From Adenanthera pavonina (Eukaryota; Streptophyta; Magnoliopsida; Fabales; Fabaceae), in assembly GCA_026686845.1 (NCBI GenBank), contig JAIVEN010000002.1, positions 21,612,001 to 21,676,000 on the forward strand: a stretch of DNA of 64,000 bases. Reading direction: 5' to 3'. Below, in pieces: positions 47,179 through 59,376 of this stretch. How positions within the stretch are numbered: the first letter of the stretch is position 1; each line of letters begins with the position of its first letter. The translations under genes and the position numbers were made by a program. The notes under the pieces are model-generated. The model ran no database searches. It was not told where the DNA came from and saw only the letters and a program-made list of their open reading frames with translations.

Positions 47179-47678
47179 CTTGGCAAAGTCTCTGCATTTT
47201 GGCCTCTCAATCATATCTGAGAAAAGGATCATCTTTTATTTCTGCAGATTTAATTTACTTTCACATTTGTGAAAAGTTGATAATCTTGCGTTGGAAGAAC
47301 TCCCACTGATTGTGGCCAAAAAGAAAAAAGAACTCCCATTGATTTTAAATTTATCTTTTCTTCAACTTCACAGCTTCTGGATGTAGTTCCCGCTAGATTT
47401 GACGTTATGAGTAGCTTGCCTTTTGGTTTTTTCATTCTTAGTACTCATTCACTGAGTGATGAGTACAATTTTGTGGATTGACTTAAACACAATATTGATC
47501 AACAAAATTTCGTGGCAGGAGTTTGCTAAAAACAAGATCCGATAGATGTTATTACTCATTCAGAAGCCAAAACTTCCATGGTTTAAGTACTAGTTAATGA
47601 CTATGTCCATAACGTTATTGTACTGCGTTGAAAATATAGCAGACTATCACAAAACTGAAGGATACATATTAGTTTAAC
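47179..47678. other. Gap between two convergent genes
   Basis: Exactly 500 bp separate the stop codons of the plus-strand bHLH gene and the minus-strand TauE/SafE gene. It must hold both 3' UTRs. No other feature is visible. Confidence 0.7.
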
Positions 47679-50122
47679 TCAACAGGGCAGTTTGAACCCC
47701 ATGTATTTTCCAGATTTATAGTCTCTCCAAACATCAATGGCTCCAAAGCTGGTCATTAGAACAATGCTTAAAGCCATCACTATGCCAACTGAGAAAACTA
47801 TTAAGGATGCTCTTCCATACTTGTGAACTGCTCTCTGCACCACTAGTAACCCAATGACTGATGCCACAAAACATATAATCGTCAATATTAGTGCTGTCTC
47901 TGTATGTTCCATCCCCAGCAACAGGTACTGTGCCGCGGACATTGTAGCAGAGAAGAAAACCATGAAAGAACATGTTGCTGCTGTTACCTAGGCAACAAAA
48001 ATTATCAGTTAATACCAATTTAGATGTCTGATCTATATAACATATTAGGTGTAATGGAACTTACCTCAGGTGCTATTCCAACTTGAAGAAGAAGTGGACT
48101 TATAAGCATTCCACCTCCGATTCCAAAGAGGCCACCCAGAATACCTGCCAACAGTGCCATTAATGGAAAGATAAGCTTATCTGAAGGTCCATTTCCAGTC
48201 AAATCCTGGTCCTGCATGTCGGTTTCAATGAGGTTAGATTTGAGTTGCTTGTTTGAAATAGTGAAGAGCTAGTTTTTAAACAATGATCTTTGAGAACCTG
48301 TCTTGTTAGAGGTTGATCTTGAAGGCTTTCTTTCCTGGATACAATCCAATAAGTGAAAATTACAGCAAGAGGTACTTGAACTGATGAGAGGATCCAATAT
48401 ACCATACCACATGGCTCCATTGGAATTATACTCTGCAATTAGTTTAACATTTGGCAATTTGTGGGAATCAAAAGCAGATCCAATGGCATTTCCCCAAAAG
48501 AATAAACCAGACGATCAATTTAACTATGTTCGCTCTTCTTAGTGAGAGAAATAAGACAAAAGTAGGTTCTATATAGAAGTAAACCTATATATTAGTGAAA
48601 GTTTCTGCAAATCAACTAGGTAAGATATTGATATGACTTTCATGGAAATTACACAAAACAAAGAAGCTCATACTGCCTACTCCAACTAACCATTTGCACT
48701 AGCACACTCCAGATATTCTCAGATACTGCTGGGACCAACCCAATTAAAGGAAATCACGCCAACCCTAAAATTACCACTGACTTTATATTGGTCCAGACCC
48801 ACTAGATTCTGCATCAATGAAAAGGGACGAAAACAAAAAGCAAGAAAAAAGAAGTCCCAAAACTCTACAAAACTATTTTTTATTCTGGATGCAATCTGAA
48901 ACTAATCTCTTACACATAAATCTATCACATATGATCAAAAGATAAACATGTTTTAGGAGATCACTTATGTTGGTTCTTAAAAGAGTAGATGAATTATCAA
49001 TTTAACTTTTCACATTTCATTTTATTAATTTAAAATTTTAATTAGCAAAATACTTGCATTGTTCTTTTCACTTTACTTTCATGTAGAATATAACGCAAAA
49101 TATTACAGTTTGTTGACCTAGACCAGGAATATAAGATGTGAGTAAGCAAATAATATCTGAATCAGTAGATTATCGAATTTTGGATTATGATGAAGGAAAA
49201 GTATAATGTTATAAATATTTTACTGACTGAGACATTAGTTTAAAATAATAATTGTTTTTCTCAAGAAGAAGAAGAAGAAGAACAAGAATGAAAGGAAAAC
49301 CAGAAATACCTGTCCGTACTTATTACCACGAAGAAGATAGAGAGAGAAGAAAGAAAACCAGATCAAAAGCAAGATGCCTAGTTTGAACCAAGGAAGCCTC
49401 AATCTGCAATTCTCTTCGTGATGACTCAAAAGAGGCTCTTCATTACTTTTCAAACTTCCATTTTCTTGTTCCATTCCTTTCTCAACTTCCCCAGACACAC
49501 TCTTCCTATTAATCTCTTCTGATTCAATCTTCCAAAACATAACTCCACTTCTGCAGGTCTTCGTGGTAGACCAAGCCAGGAAAATAGCAAACAGTATAGT
49601 GATCAGCCACTCGGGGAATACGAGGTTGCAGACAACCCCTACACTCACTCCTAGCAGAATACAAGGTTCTGATAAAAGGGTTATGTCATAGTCAACCAAT
49701 GTCCTCCCACCAAACTTTGGACTCTCAGTACACAGATTGCACACAACGTTTGCAGCAGAACCTCCTGTGACCATGAAAGCAGAAAGGCTCGAAGCTGTTT
49801 TGAGGTCTAAGCCGGCAATAATGGTTAGAATGGGTAAGAAGATCCCACCTCCTCCTATTCCACCAGCACTGGAGATAGAGGAAGCTATGAAGCAGAGAAT
49901 TCCTGCTAGAGCTAAACGGTCTGATAGATGTAGTTGGGTTTCTTGGAATTTTTGTGCTTGAGTTATAAAGTCAGAAAATTTTTGAAGAAGGGAGTGGTGG
50001 ATTCTGAGCATATCTGAAGCGAGCTGATGGGTTTGTGTTGCATTAGAAGGGATGAAGAAGAAGAAGAAGATGATGATGGAGGCGAGGATGAAACTTGTGA
50101 GGTTGCGAGTAGTCATTTTCAT
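47679..50122 (-). CDS. Sulfite exporter TauE/SafE family membrane protein
   Basis: A multi-pass membrane protein of the TauE/SafE family (transporters linked to sulfite or organosulfonate export in bacteria). Plant members are mostly uncharacterised. Four exons join in phase: 50122-49310, 48432-48298, 48211-48065 and 47987-47679, giving 467 residues. The N-terminus is a signal-anchor (SFILASIIIFFFFFIPSNA). The first half-repeat has the glycine motif SSAGGIGGGGIFLPIL followed by SLSAFMVTGGSAANV. A polar loop (about 195-245, rich in Glu, Ser and Asn) separates it from the second half, with LAGILGGLFGIGGGMLISPL, then VTAATCSFMVFFSATMSA. This internal duplication is characteristic of the family. 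The ending is DYKSGKYMGFKLPC. A second Met two codons after the start (50115) is an equally possible start. Intron 1 is 877 nt. No lesion was seen. The substrate cannot be told. Confidence 0.92.
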
Positions 50123-50366
50123 TTCGGAGATCGATGAGTGGTGGTGACCAAGAGAATATGCTTCTTTAATTGGTTTTTATATAGGGACAAGGTGGGGGAA
50201 CCTGTTTTAATTTTTTTTTCCTTAAAAAAAAAACAAAAATCTGTCGAGCACCTCCTCTCGGTGAGAATGAAAATACATCTGCCGGGGTGACATAATAAAG
50301 ATGTCATAAGATATTGTCAGTGCAGAATTTTTTTTAATAGGGAAAATGTCACTTGTGGCAGTATAG
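50123..50366. other. Upstream region of the TauE/SafE gene
   Basis: Contains the probable 5' leader. On the minus strand a TATA-like word (CTATATAAAAACC) lies at about 50185-50173, some 50-60 bp upstream of the start codon, which fits a short leader. Confidence 0.4.
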
Positions 50367-50555
50367 AGTGTTGAGAAAATCAGAGAGCCTTTGAGCATAT
50401 ATTGGAATGTTGTGCTTGTTCATGTCTACCACGAAGCTAACGTTTGTGCGAATTGGATGGCGAGATCAGCTCAGAGTATTGATACACCTCTTCAAACTTT
50501 CGTTGTTCTTCCTTTAATTTACGTTGTAGGCATTTATCAGATGTTGATAAACTGA
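50367..50555 (+). pseudogene. LINE RNase H C-terminal fragment
   Basis: A short frame ending in TGA at 50553-50555 encodes EKIREPLSIYWNVVLVHVY, then HEANVCANWMARSAQ and a hydrophobic tail. The pattern HVYxEANxCAxxMA is the final helix and strand of the RNase H-like domain in plant non-LTR retrotransposons (usual HVYREANxCADWLA). A stop (TAG) precedes it in frame, and no reverse transcriptase is nearby, so this is a truncated relic. It differs from the RNase H scrap at 1844-2071. Confidence 0.7.
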
Positions 50556-52586
50556 ACATCTAGTGTGCTGTGTTTTTTCTTCCTCTTTTTTTGCTATATA
50601 ATATATATTGTACGATTTTAGCGTCGCCTTTTATGAAAAGAAAAATTATGGAATTTTTTATTCTTAAAGGATTGTTCAACATATTCATCACAGTTTTACA
50701 ATGGATGAAGATATATATATATATATATATTTTAATTTCAATAGTGAATGTCATATTAATCGTAACAATGACTTGAATTAGAGGATGAAAAAATTATTAA
50801 AAATATAAGTAAAACATGTTTTGAATCAAGAAATTTTTCATATGGCCTTGAATTGTCATTCATTGGGTGATTTTTTTCCAATTCCATTAGTCCAATTGGC
50901 CGAAAAAATAAGCATGTGTGCCAATAAAAAAAATCAAAGTGGAAGTGAGTGTCCCATGCTTACTTAGGGCTCTCCCAAGATGTGAAGGCTTTTAAGTTTT
51001 ATATTGGTGAGAAATAAATACATGTGGCTATATAAGTTAGAAGGTAGAAGTTTTGTACTGTTACTGCGTTAGGTGATTTTGTCTAATCTTGTAAATCCAA
51101 TTAACTAGGAAAAAATTATAATTTTTTAATCATCTTTTAATTAATATTCATTTATTTTATCTATTATGAGCTAGTAAATAATAAATTGGCGGGAGGTAAT
51201 GTATATATATATGTGTGATATTCTAATTTTAGATTAGTTTATAACAAAAACTATTTTTTTTTAATTTGATCTCGTGTGATTTGCAAATAAGAACTAAATT
51301 ATAGGGAAAACACAATCCTTGTTATAAAAATAAAAGAGCGGAGAGAGATAAGTGAAATGTGGATTTTTTTCAATTGGCAAAATGACCACCACACTGCTTA
51401 CAGCAACTTAGCTCGTTTAAATACACAGCTCCTACTAACAGAACGAAACGATATAATAGGCTAACAAAATATTGCTCAACTAGCTAATAAGCCTGAAGTT
51501 TTTACTCAGGAAACCTAGTGCATATACTAAAGACTCCATAGTCATATTAACAGAGTCATCATATATTTAACTGATAATTGGGTCTTTTAAATATGTTGTT
51601 ATAGATTCAATTCCTAGTAGTGTGTATGAAAAATATTTTGTTGGGAGAAACAAAATCCATTTTGATGATCTCTATGCCTTTAAAAAATTAGTCTTCACCT
51701 CTCGATTGGAAGATACTTTTAGTACTAAATAAAAAACTCCATAGTCAGTCACTCTTAAGATCAAATTCTGGATATGCAATTGTGTTAAATATTATCAAAC
51801 CATATAATACTCAAACTTAACCGAATAAGGTGATAATGTTGCTAAATATTATATTTACCGAACCTTTCCATGTTTCATATTGAATTAAGGAAAATTAAAA
51901 ATATGTTTAATTCATGTTTTCAAAATAGTTTTTTTTTTACTTTTAAAATAGAAAAATAAAAAAAACTTGTTTGATAAACCCATTTTTTCATAAAATGTTA
52001 TGAAAAATAGAAAAATAAAATAACAAAAAACTCAAAAAATTTTCAAATTAGTATACTTTTTTATTTTGTAAAATATAAGAAAAGGTAGAAAATGCTCTCC
52101 TTATTAATAGTAAAGTTATAAATTTTAAATAATACATTTAACATTATTTTGATAATAATTATTTAAATAAATTTTTTTTATTTTTTTATTCTCAAAATTT
52201 ATTTTAAAAAGTAATTTTATAAAACTATTTTAAGAATATTAAAACGACTAACATATTCAATCAAAGCCCTAAATAATGCTAGGTAGTAGATAGTTGTAAA
52301 CAAACGTTAAACTAGCATTCACTATATATTATATTTACCACACCTTTCCCATGTTTCATATCGAACGAGGGAAAATAGCTGGCTGGTGATTTCTTGGATT
52401 TATATGGGAGTCGACGGTAGGATGAGAGTAAAGATTCAGAGGTAGGCATTAATTGTTCGTATTATATATAATAATAAATAATATTATGTTATTATTGTTA
52501 TTAGATATCCATCTCTTCTTATAGGGACACAGGCGGATAAAAAGTGGGAAAACAGGATGTATAATCGGACAAAGACGGGAGGTGGT
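50556..52586. other. AT-rich intergenic DNA
   Basis: No gene supported. Holds an (AT)n microsatellite at about 50711-50730 and many poly-A runs. Confidence 0.5.
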
Positions 52587-52592
52587 CACGTG
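52587..52592. promoter_or_regulatory. G-box CACGTG
   Basis: A palindromic CACGTG in the context GGTGGTCACGTGAAGG. It lies 244 bp upstream of a TATA-like word and 9 bp before a perfect palindrome with direct-repeat flanks. There is no recognised gene downstream. Confidence 0.3.
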
Positions 52593-52600
52593 AAGGATAG

Positions 52601-52660
52601 AGGCACAATATGATAGGAACAAGTGATCGTAAATTGACGATCACTTGTTAGGCACAATAT
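52601..52660. repeat. Perfect 13-bp inverted repeat inside 11-bp direct repeats
   Basis: AACAAGTGATCGT (52618-52630) and its exact complement ACGATCACTTGTT (52637-52649) are separated by six bases. Outside them AGGCACAATAT is repeated directly at 52601-52611 and 52650-52660. The unit could be a tiny insertion with target duplication, or a binding site. Confidence 0.9.
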
Positions 52661-52835
52661 TATATTATTACTGTTATGCTACTTTAATATATTACGGGAA
52701 AAAAAAAGGATTAAAGTAGCAGTAAATGACAAAAAGAAGGGGAAAAATTAATAGTTAGAATTAAGGAAACAACACCGAATGAAATTAAAGGGATATACGA
52801 AGGGGATATTAGGTATAATTACAAATCTCTGTGCG

Positions 52836-52844
52836 TATATAAAA
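52836..52844 (+). promoter_or_regulatory. Strong TATA-like box without a known gene
   Basis: TATATAAAA follows GTGCG and is followed by mixed-composition DNA (52850-53050) that is less AT-rich than its surroundings but has no long open frame or miRNA precursor that I could recognise. It may mark a non-coding transcript. Confidence 0.25.
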
Positions 52845-53431
52845 GGGATTGAATGTGAAGGTTGCATGTAAAGTTTGACGTGTGAGTGCTTCTTCTGCTT
52901 TATTAGTTTGATTAGATCGATTCTTTATCTTGTTGTGTCTGATAGAGAAGGAAAAAGAAAGAAAGATATAGATGATTTGAAAGGATTTTAATCAGTAGGA
53001 GGATGACATGCATGTTTCCCTCTAGTTTATCACACTGGCCTCAACACGTAAAATGCTTCTAAACCCCAATCATGTTTTTTTTTTCATTTATTTACTTTTT
53101 TTTTTCACTTTTCTCTAGCAATATGTAATCATTAAACATTTTTTTAAGCTCAAAATAAGAGTAATATATTGACATCGATCTGTGTTAATTATGTTCACTC
53201 AAGAAAATTACGACGAGTTAGCATCCACCTGAAAAGGAGATAGCGATAGAATGGCTTTTCATTTTTCTACTTCAAAGCAAATTGACAATTCGGTCTTTAA
53301 AATATACTCCATCTTATTCTTAATATAAATAACTTTTAATTATCTTATTAGAATTAAGAAAAATTAATCACATCAATAAAATTATTTAAAGTTACTTTAA
53401 TTTCCATATTTACCCTAATAAATATCATCTA
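52845..53431. other. Intergenic DNA after the TATA-like box
   Basis: 52850-53050 has mixed composition, then AT-rich DNA follows. A word TACTCCATCTTATTCTTAAT at about 53306 resembles one end of a Stowaway MITE, but no matching end is found. Confidence 0.4.
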
Positions 53432-53739
53432 CTCCCTCTAGTTCTTTTTATAAGGGATTTTTAACTACTTTATATAGATTAAGAAAATTAGTTATCTTTT
53501 TAAAATCTTAAAAAAAATTATTTTTCTTTTACCCCTATTTAATATACTAATACAATCTACATTAAATATTATTTAACCAATTAAAAGTATCTCTTTCATC
53601 CAAAAAATTTAATAATAATTTATAAAAAAATAAATGATAAAGGTAAAATAAAAAAATATCATTAAATATTACAAAATTTCTTATAAAAAATACCAGAAAA
53701 AATTTCTAAAACATTTCTTATAAAAATAATCATAGGAAG
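53432..53739. mobile_element. Stowaway-type MITE, decayed
   Basis: Starts CTCCCTCTAGTTCTTTTTAT, and its right end on the minus strand reads CTTCCTATGATTATTTTTAT. It is flanked by TA (53430-53431 and 53740-53741). 308 bp, AT-rich interior. The ends have diverged at several positions, so it is older than the copy at 54419. Confidence 0.7.
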
Positions 53740-53850
53740 TATTTAATATTAGGATATTGTATTCTTTGAAAAAATTAATGCTCTTTAAAAAAATATTTTT
53801 AAAATAAAACAATTAAATGCATTGTCTCTAGGAGACGTGTCCAATCCCTC

Positions 53851-53896
<46 letters not shown>

Positions 53897-54232
53897 AGAT
53901 GCTTTTTTGCATATGCATTATATATGCACTTTGATAAAGTTTTCTTTTTTTTGGCCAATCCATTTTGATGAAGTTAAAAGTAGGAAATGTAGGGAAGTGT
54001 TGACAGCTTAGGGTCAGGGATGAGTCAAAATTAGGTTTTATCCTTTTTTTTTTCCAACGATTTTAGCTTTTCACTCCTTAATTATTTCCTTATTAGCCTT
54101 TTATGCTTTAATTTACGTATGTAAAACGGGGGACTCTGGAGGATTCCATTCAACTTCTTTGCATATCAATATCTATATATAATATATTAGCAAGGTAGTA
54201 TTATAAATGTTTTTTTTTCCTGAAAAGTAGTA
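53740..54232. other. Intergenic DNA with (AT)n microsatellite
   Basis: An (AT)n run lies at about 53857-53888. Otherwise no structure that I can define. Confidence 0.5.
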
Positions 54233-54794
54233 CTCCCTTTATCTCAATTTATAGTATATTTTTAATTATCACACATGAATCAAGATAATAATTAATAATT
54301 AAAAATATTTTCTATATTTTTATAAATTACTTTTATTAAATATATTAAAAATAAAATATTTTAATAATAAATAAATATTTAAATCAATTAGTTAGAAGCA
54401 ATCTTAAGAAAATATATACTCCCTCCGGTCCCTATTATAGGGTGTTATTTAGAAAACTTGTTTGGTTCAAAATATAATATGTTAAGTAATAAATTTAATT
54501 TTAGTCTCAATTTTGCCCCTATTGAATGCTTTCATTACAAGTCTTAATTAACTTCTCTCTCCTCCTACCATTATTATTAATTTAATGTATTTTTATTCTC
54601 TCCTTAAGGATAAAATGGGAATGTTAGAATTTTTTTCCATCAATTTTAGACTGTAACCAACTTTTCTTAATCAACATGTAGTAGTTAAAAATATCTTATA
54701 ATAGGGACCGGAGGGAGTATATATTACATAATTTATAAAATATATTATATTATAAAACATATATTTCTCAAAAAAAACTACCTCGGAAACGGAG
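54233..54794. mobile_element. Older Stowaway-like MITE, interrupted
   Basis: The left end CTCCCTTTATCTCAATTTAT, with TA before it (54231-54232), is the standard beginning of a common plant Stowaway family. The right end on the minus strand reads CTCCGTTTCCGAGGTAG, with TA after it (54795-54796). The two halves flank the younger MITE at 54419-54717. Removing that insert leaves an element of about 260 bp, a normal Stowaway size. The right terminus has diverged. Confidence 0.6.
54419..54717. mobile_element. Young Stowaway MITE with 21-bp perfect inverted repeats
   Basis: CTCCCTCCGGTCCCTATTAT plus A at the left end is matched exactly by the complement of the right end (TATAATAGGGACCGGAGGGAG). 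It is flanked by TA on both sides (54417-54418 and 54718-54719). At 299 bp it is the best-preserved MITE in the window, consistent with recent movement. Confidence 0.95.
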
Positions 54795-54796
54795 TA

Positions 54797-56559
54797 AATG
54801 TCAGCAGCTTAAGAATGAGCCAAAGTTAGGCTTCAGCTTTTTCACTAATTATTTTCTCATTAATTTATATATGTGGGTTGGTGTTTGTGACTGTGTGGCA
54901 CATAGGCATTGGCCAAATAAAGTTTCATTTAGAATCTCGTCGTTTCAGTGTGGCTGCAATTAATATGTAATTAATACTGTTCATATCTGTCATGTAGTAT
55001 ATGTGTGTGTTAATTTAATTAACAAGTAGCTAGAGAAAAAAATAGTGTATTCGATTCAAATTACCATCAATCAGATATAGATGTTTACCCACTTAATTTG
55101 CAAGTTGATCAGCAAAAGTACAACCATAGAAATAAAATTAGATCTATATACTATTACGACCTTAACTATAATTTTGTGAATTCTTAATAAGTTACGTCAC
55201 GATAAGATTTTTTTCTCTGTTTTGTATTTTTTTTATATGAACGAGTTGTTTTTATCGGATTTAAAGGTAAGTTAATATATAGATTTATAGATGTCATATA
55301 ATATAACCTAAACAATACTTATCCTAAATCCTCATGCTGTAAAATATAGGATTCTTTTCGTTTTAAAAAATAATATAGATACAAATAAAGATAATTAATA
55401 ATAAAAAATGTTAACTTTAAGATCAGGTTAAAATACACATAATTATATTTCTAAACTTAGAGCATCATGCAAATAATTTCTTTAATTACCTTTTAAAATT
55501 TTAAAATGAAATCCTAAACCAAACATTAACTAGATACAGATATGAGTAGCTCTTTTTTTTTTTTTAATACACAAATACAAGTAGATCTTATTGCTAACAA
55601 AGTCTTGGTACAGTTGTTAAATAGCTAAATCCTTTAAATATGCTATCCTAAATTTGACCTAGTAGTAGACACACACATTATGCATTGAGTGGGCCCGGTT
55701 TTTTGTTTCTCAAAAATTTTCTTTAGAAGTTCCATGAAAAATGGTGTTACAGAGCCAAGCCCCCCAAAATTCGACATTACATAACATAAGCATAAGTGAA
55801 ATCACTTCCACCAATTGACAATAATACTATACTATTGCAAATTATAATATATATATATATATAACAGTTTGCAAAGAAATTGGGCCCCACCATCTATTAT
55901 TCCTATGTCTACCCGTGGTTCGTCCTTTAATTGTGTATATAAACTCACTTCGATAATTTTTAAAAAATAAGTTTTTTATTCTCGGTATATTTTCTTCTTA
56001 TCAAAAAGTTTAGAGAATCAATTTTAAAATGCTAAAGATGTGATCAGATTATTTATTTACGTATGAGTTCAATTCAACTTTAGTAATATAACTTTTAAGA
56101 TCTATTTTATGTTGATAATTACTTTTAAGGTATTATATTATGGAGATTGAAGTGTGAAAAGGTATGAAGATAATAAATAATATAAAATATAAAATTAATT
56201 GAGAGTCACACTATTCATAATTTATGAATAGTGTTTATTTTTTCAAATTTTGTGTAATTTTTTTTAATTTTTCTCCACACACTTGTTTAAATTTCTTGTA
56301 TTTTTTTTATTTATTTCATTTTTAATTTAAATGTTAACAAAATAAATACAATTTATCAAAAACTTTTTATGTTATAATCTATCTCATGCATAGGACTAAA
56401 AATTAAGAAAAATCTATTAGTTAGGATTACGAATACGACCAATATAAGGAATTTATTATAAATTAAAATCTATTCCACATTTAATTATGATTATAGCCCA
56501 TTGGTTCTTAAATTAAATAAATTAAAACACAAGATTACCATAATTTCCTCCACTTCCCT
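54797..56559. other. AT-rich intergenic DNA
   Basis: No supported gene. It holds short (AT)n runs (near 55848-55863) and poly-T tracts. Nothing else is bounded. Confidence 0.5.
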
Positions 56560-57665
56560 CCCTCCACACCATTGCTCAAGCTGGCAGGTTAACGTTGACC
56601 TGTGACAATTAACGTCCAATCAATGCTGATTGGTGACTAGTTAACAGTTGCCAGCGGCAGTGATTTTGCAACTTTCTTTTATAAAATTTACAATTTATTT
56701 ACTCTAAATTTACAGTTTAGTTTCATAATTTTTACTATTAATAATTACTGTAATGATTTGCAACTTTCTTTTCCAAATTTACAACTCGTTTATAAATTTT
56801 TATCATAAATTCTTCTAGTGGTTTACAACTTTTTTTTTTTAAAATTCAACTTACTTATTTTGAATTTATAACTCATTTTTACTATGAATTGTTTAAACGT
56901 TTTGCAACTTGATTAGTCTCAATTTGCAATTCATTTTTTCCAAGTTTTAAATATGAATTATTCCGATACTTTGCAACTTTCTGTTCATGATATGTACATT
57001 TATTACTCTAAATTTGTAACTCATTTTTTAAATTTTTACTATGAAAGAATTCAATTTTAACTGCAAAATGTTTTCAATTGTTTTTGCAGTGCAAATATGG
57101 AAATTAATTTGTAAATTTAGAGTAATTGTAAAATCTTAAAAAAGAAGTTATAAAGAACTTAACAATTCATAATAAAAATTTGAAAAATAAGTTGTAAATT
57201 CAAAGTAAGCAAATTGTGAAATTTAGAAAAGAAGTTGCAAACTATTGGAATAATTCATAGTTTAAATTTAGAAAAACAAGTTATAAAATTAGAGTAAATA
57301 AGTTGCAAATCCTAGAATCGTTGCAAAGAATTGGAACATCTCATTTTAAAAATTTAGAAAAAAGAGTTACAAATTCAAAATAAGTAAGTTGCAAAATATA
57401 TAAGAAAAGTTGTAAACCAATCAAATAATTTATAGTAAAAATTTGAAAAATGAGTTATAAATTTATAATAATCAAGTTGTAAATTTTGAATAGGAATTTG
57501 TAAATTACTGTAATAATTATTAGTAGTGCAAATTAGAAAATTGAATTGTAAATTTAAAGTGAGTAATTTGTAAAATCTGAAGAAAAAGTTGCTAACCACC
57601 AATTGCCATTGAACGATGCCAGCATTAACCTTTTGGTCAAGAATGACCGGTAATGGTGAGGGAGA
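56560..57665. mobile_element. 1.1-kb foldback element made of subrepeats
   Basis: The left half repeats units of roughly 65-95 bp on the pattern TTTGCAACTTTCTTTT, AAATTTACAA, CTCATTTxxAAATTTTTACT. The right half repeats the complement (AAGTTGCAAA, AAATTTGAAAAATxAGTTGTA, AATTC). About five units are seen in each arm, meeting near 57060-57100. The ends are also inverted: GCTGGCAGGTTAACGTTGAC at the left and GATGCCAGCATTAACC at the right. CCTCCACACCATTGC pairs loosely with GGTAATGGTGAGGG. No transposase is present. The structure fits foldback or Mutator-like elements with composite inverted repeats. Target duplication was not found. Confidence 0.75.
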
Positions 57666-58509
57666 TGCTAAGGGTGTTTCAGTAATCCAATGGTAAAATT
57701 ATTTACATTATAGGACCATTGATCTTTTGTTCTAATTTAATTAATTTCAAGTCCCAAAATTTATTAAATTGCTGATTTTGGTCTCAAAGAGTAGTTCTCA
57801 CATGTTTTCCGGTGAAAGAGTAATTTCACCATTTAATTATTAGACAAATCATTAAGTGATGATATTAATATTCACCTTCGTGTGTGAGAAAAGGGCAAAT
57901 AGTATCAAACATTCTTATATATGAATAACACATCACAAAATAGGGTGTCCTTTCAATGCATGGTGTGCACAGGGGGCGTGCCCCCACTTTTTGTCTCTCT
58001 CCTCTTTTTTTTTTTTTTCTTTAAAAAAAGGGGGGAGGAGGCTCTTAGGCCACGCACAATATGTGCGGATTACGCCACGCACCAATTCCGTTCCCCACAG
58101 TATCTTCTTTTTTGACCACTTTCAGTCCGAAAACAACTTCTACAAGTGGAAAAAACCCTTGCCTCTTTACATTGCTTTCTTAGAGAAGACTTCTCCAATT
58201 CCTTTTTTTCTTCTTATTGCAACATGTATTATTCTAGATTCAGATAATTTTATACGTAGTATCTTGTAAAAGTATTATTGAAATATTACAATTTTAAAAG
58301 ATAAACAAATATAATTTATTAAAATTTAATGTAAATGATTAAAAAAAAAGGCAATTAGAGCCCCCAGCACACATAAACAACCAAAGTTGCCTCAGTGCCT
58401 TCATTTTTGCTTTTGATAGAGACACGTTATTTTTAGTGCATATTACATTGATACCCACCTTTCATAAGTTTGAGACAAAACATAGTGTCCATTTTTCTAT
58501 ACCAACCAA
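57666..58509. other. Intergenic DNA
   Basis: No supported gene. A 92-codon frame at 57991 runs across a poly-T/poly-A/poly-G low-complexity patch (58003-58040) and is not convincing. Confidence 0.5.
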
Positions 58510-59376
58510 GGTATTAAAAAACTGGGTCGGATGAATCAATGGTTCAAGATTTAGTGATTGGATTGGGGTCGGATCGGGCTCTGATCAGTTATGAATAAAT
58601 TAATATATTTTTAATAATATAGATAAAAAATATAAAAAATATTTATCCATAATCATAAAATTAATATTTATTCTAGAATAAAAAGTAAATTTAATAATAC
58701 ATAAAAAATTAAAAATATCATTAATAAATTTTACAACCTTACACAACACAATCATATTGCTGCCGCCTGCTTAATTGTTGTACCCACACGTGTCCCGGTG
58801 TGATTTATCATCAATCAACTGTGACTTGAACCACTCGGGGCCTTTAATATTTTACCTCTCCGGGTATCCAAAAAAGAAAAATCAGCTCTCCTTACATTTA
58901 CATGACTACCGAATCCCAATTCCCATATAGATATATATATATATATATATATAATATTAAAATCTAAATATGTTGATATTAATCTATAATTATATTTTGA
59001 ATTTAAAATAGGGATATTATATTTTTATATTATTTATTAAGTAAATTTATCATTATTAATAATTGTGTATCATAATAATACTTATAACATATTATAATAT
59101 AGAAAGAAAAAAATTTATACTAAAAATAATGCTATTTAGTATTAAAAATAATGTTATTTTATTTTTAAAAAATATTTAAAAAAGTTTAAAAATTAAAAGA
59201 AAGGGTTCAGATCAGTTCAACCAGATTTTGTACTGATTTTTTATCAGTTCAACCGGTTCTTGACCGGTTTACACCGGTTCTAAAAACCCTCAATCTATAT
59301 CTATGCCTGGACTAGATTAGGGGCCGGTTCCCAGTCAGACCGGCTAATTAGGTTGGATTTTTTCTTCCTGAATACC
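58510..59376. repeat. Dispersed non-autonomous repeat, copy 2, with insert
   Basis: Left end GGTATTAAAAAACTGGGTCG; right end GGTTGGATTTTTTCTTCCTG then AATACC (GGTATT/AATACC inverted). Interior blocks such as AAGTAAATTTATCATTATxA and ATATTATAATATAGAAAGA are shared with the copy at 38831-39360. About 208 bp (58743-58950), absent from copy 1, interrupts it. That insert is GC-richer and ends in an (AT)n run (58931-58951). The right third is rich in CCGGTT words. Confidence 0.6.

Noticed and set aside
52845..53050. miRNA precursor downstream of the orphan TATA word
   Set aside because: Compared by eye with the common conserved plant miRNAs; none matched and no long hairpin was seen.
57375..57602. 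75-codon minus-strand frame
   Set aside because: It is the read-through of foldback subrepeats, with a repetitive AT-rich composition.
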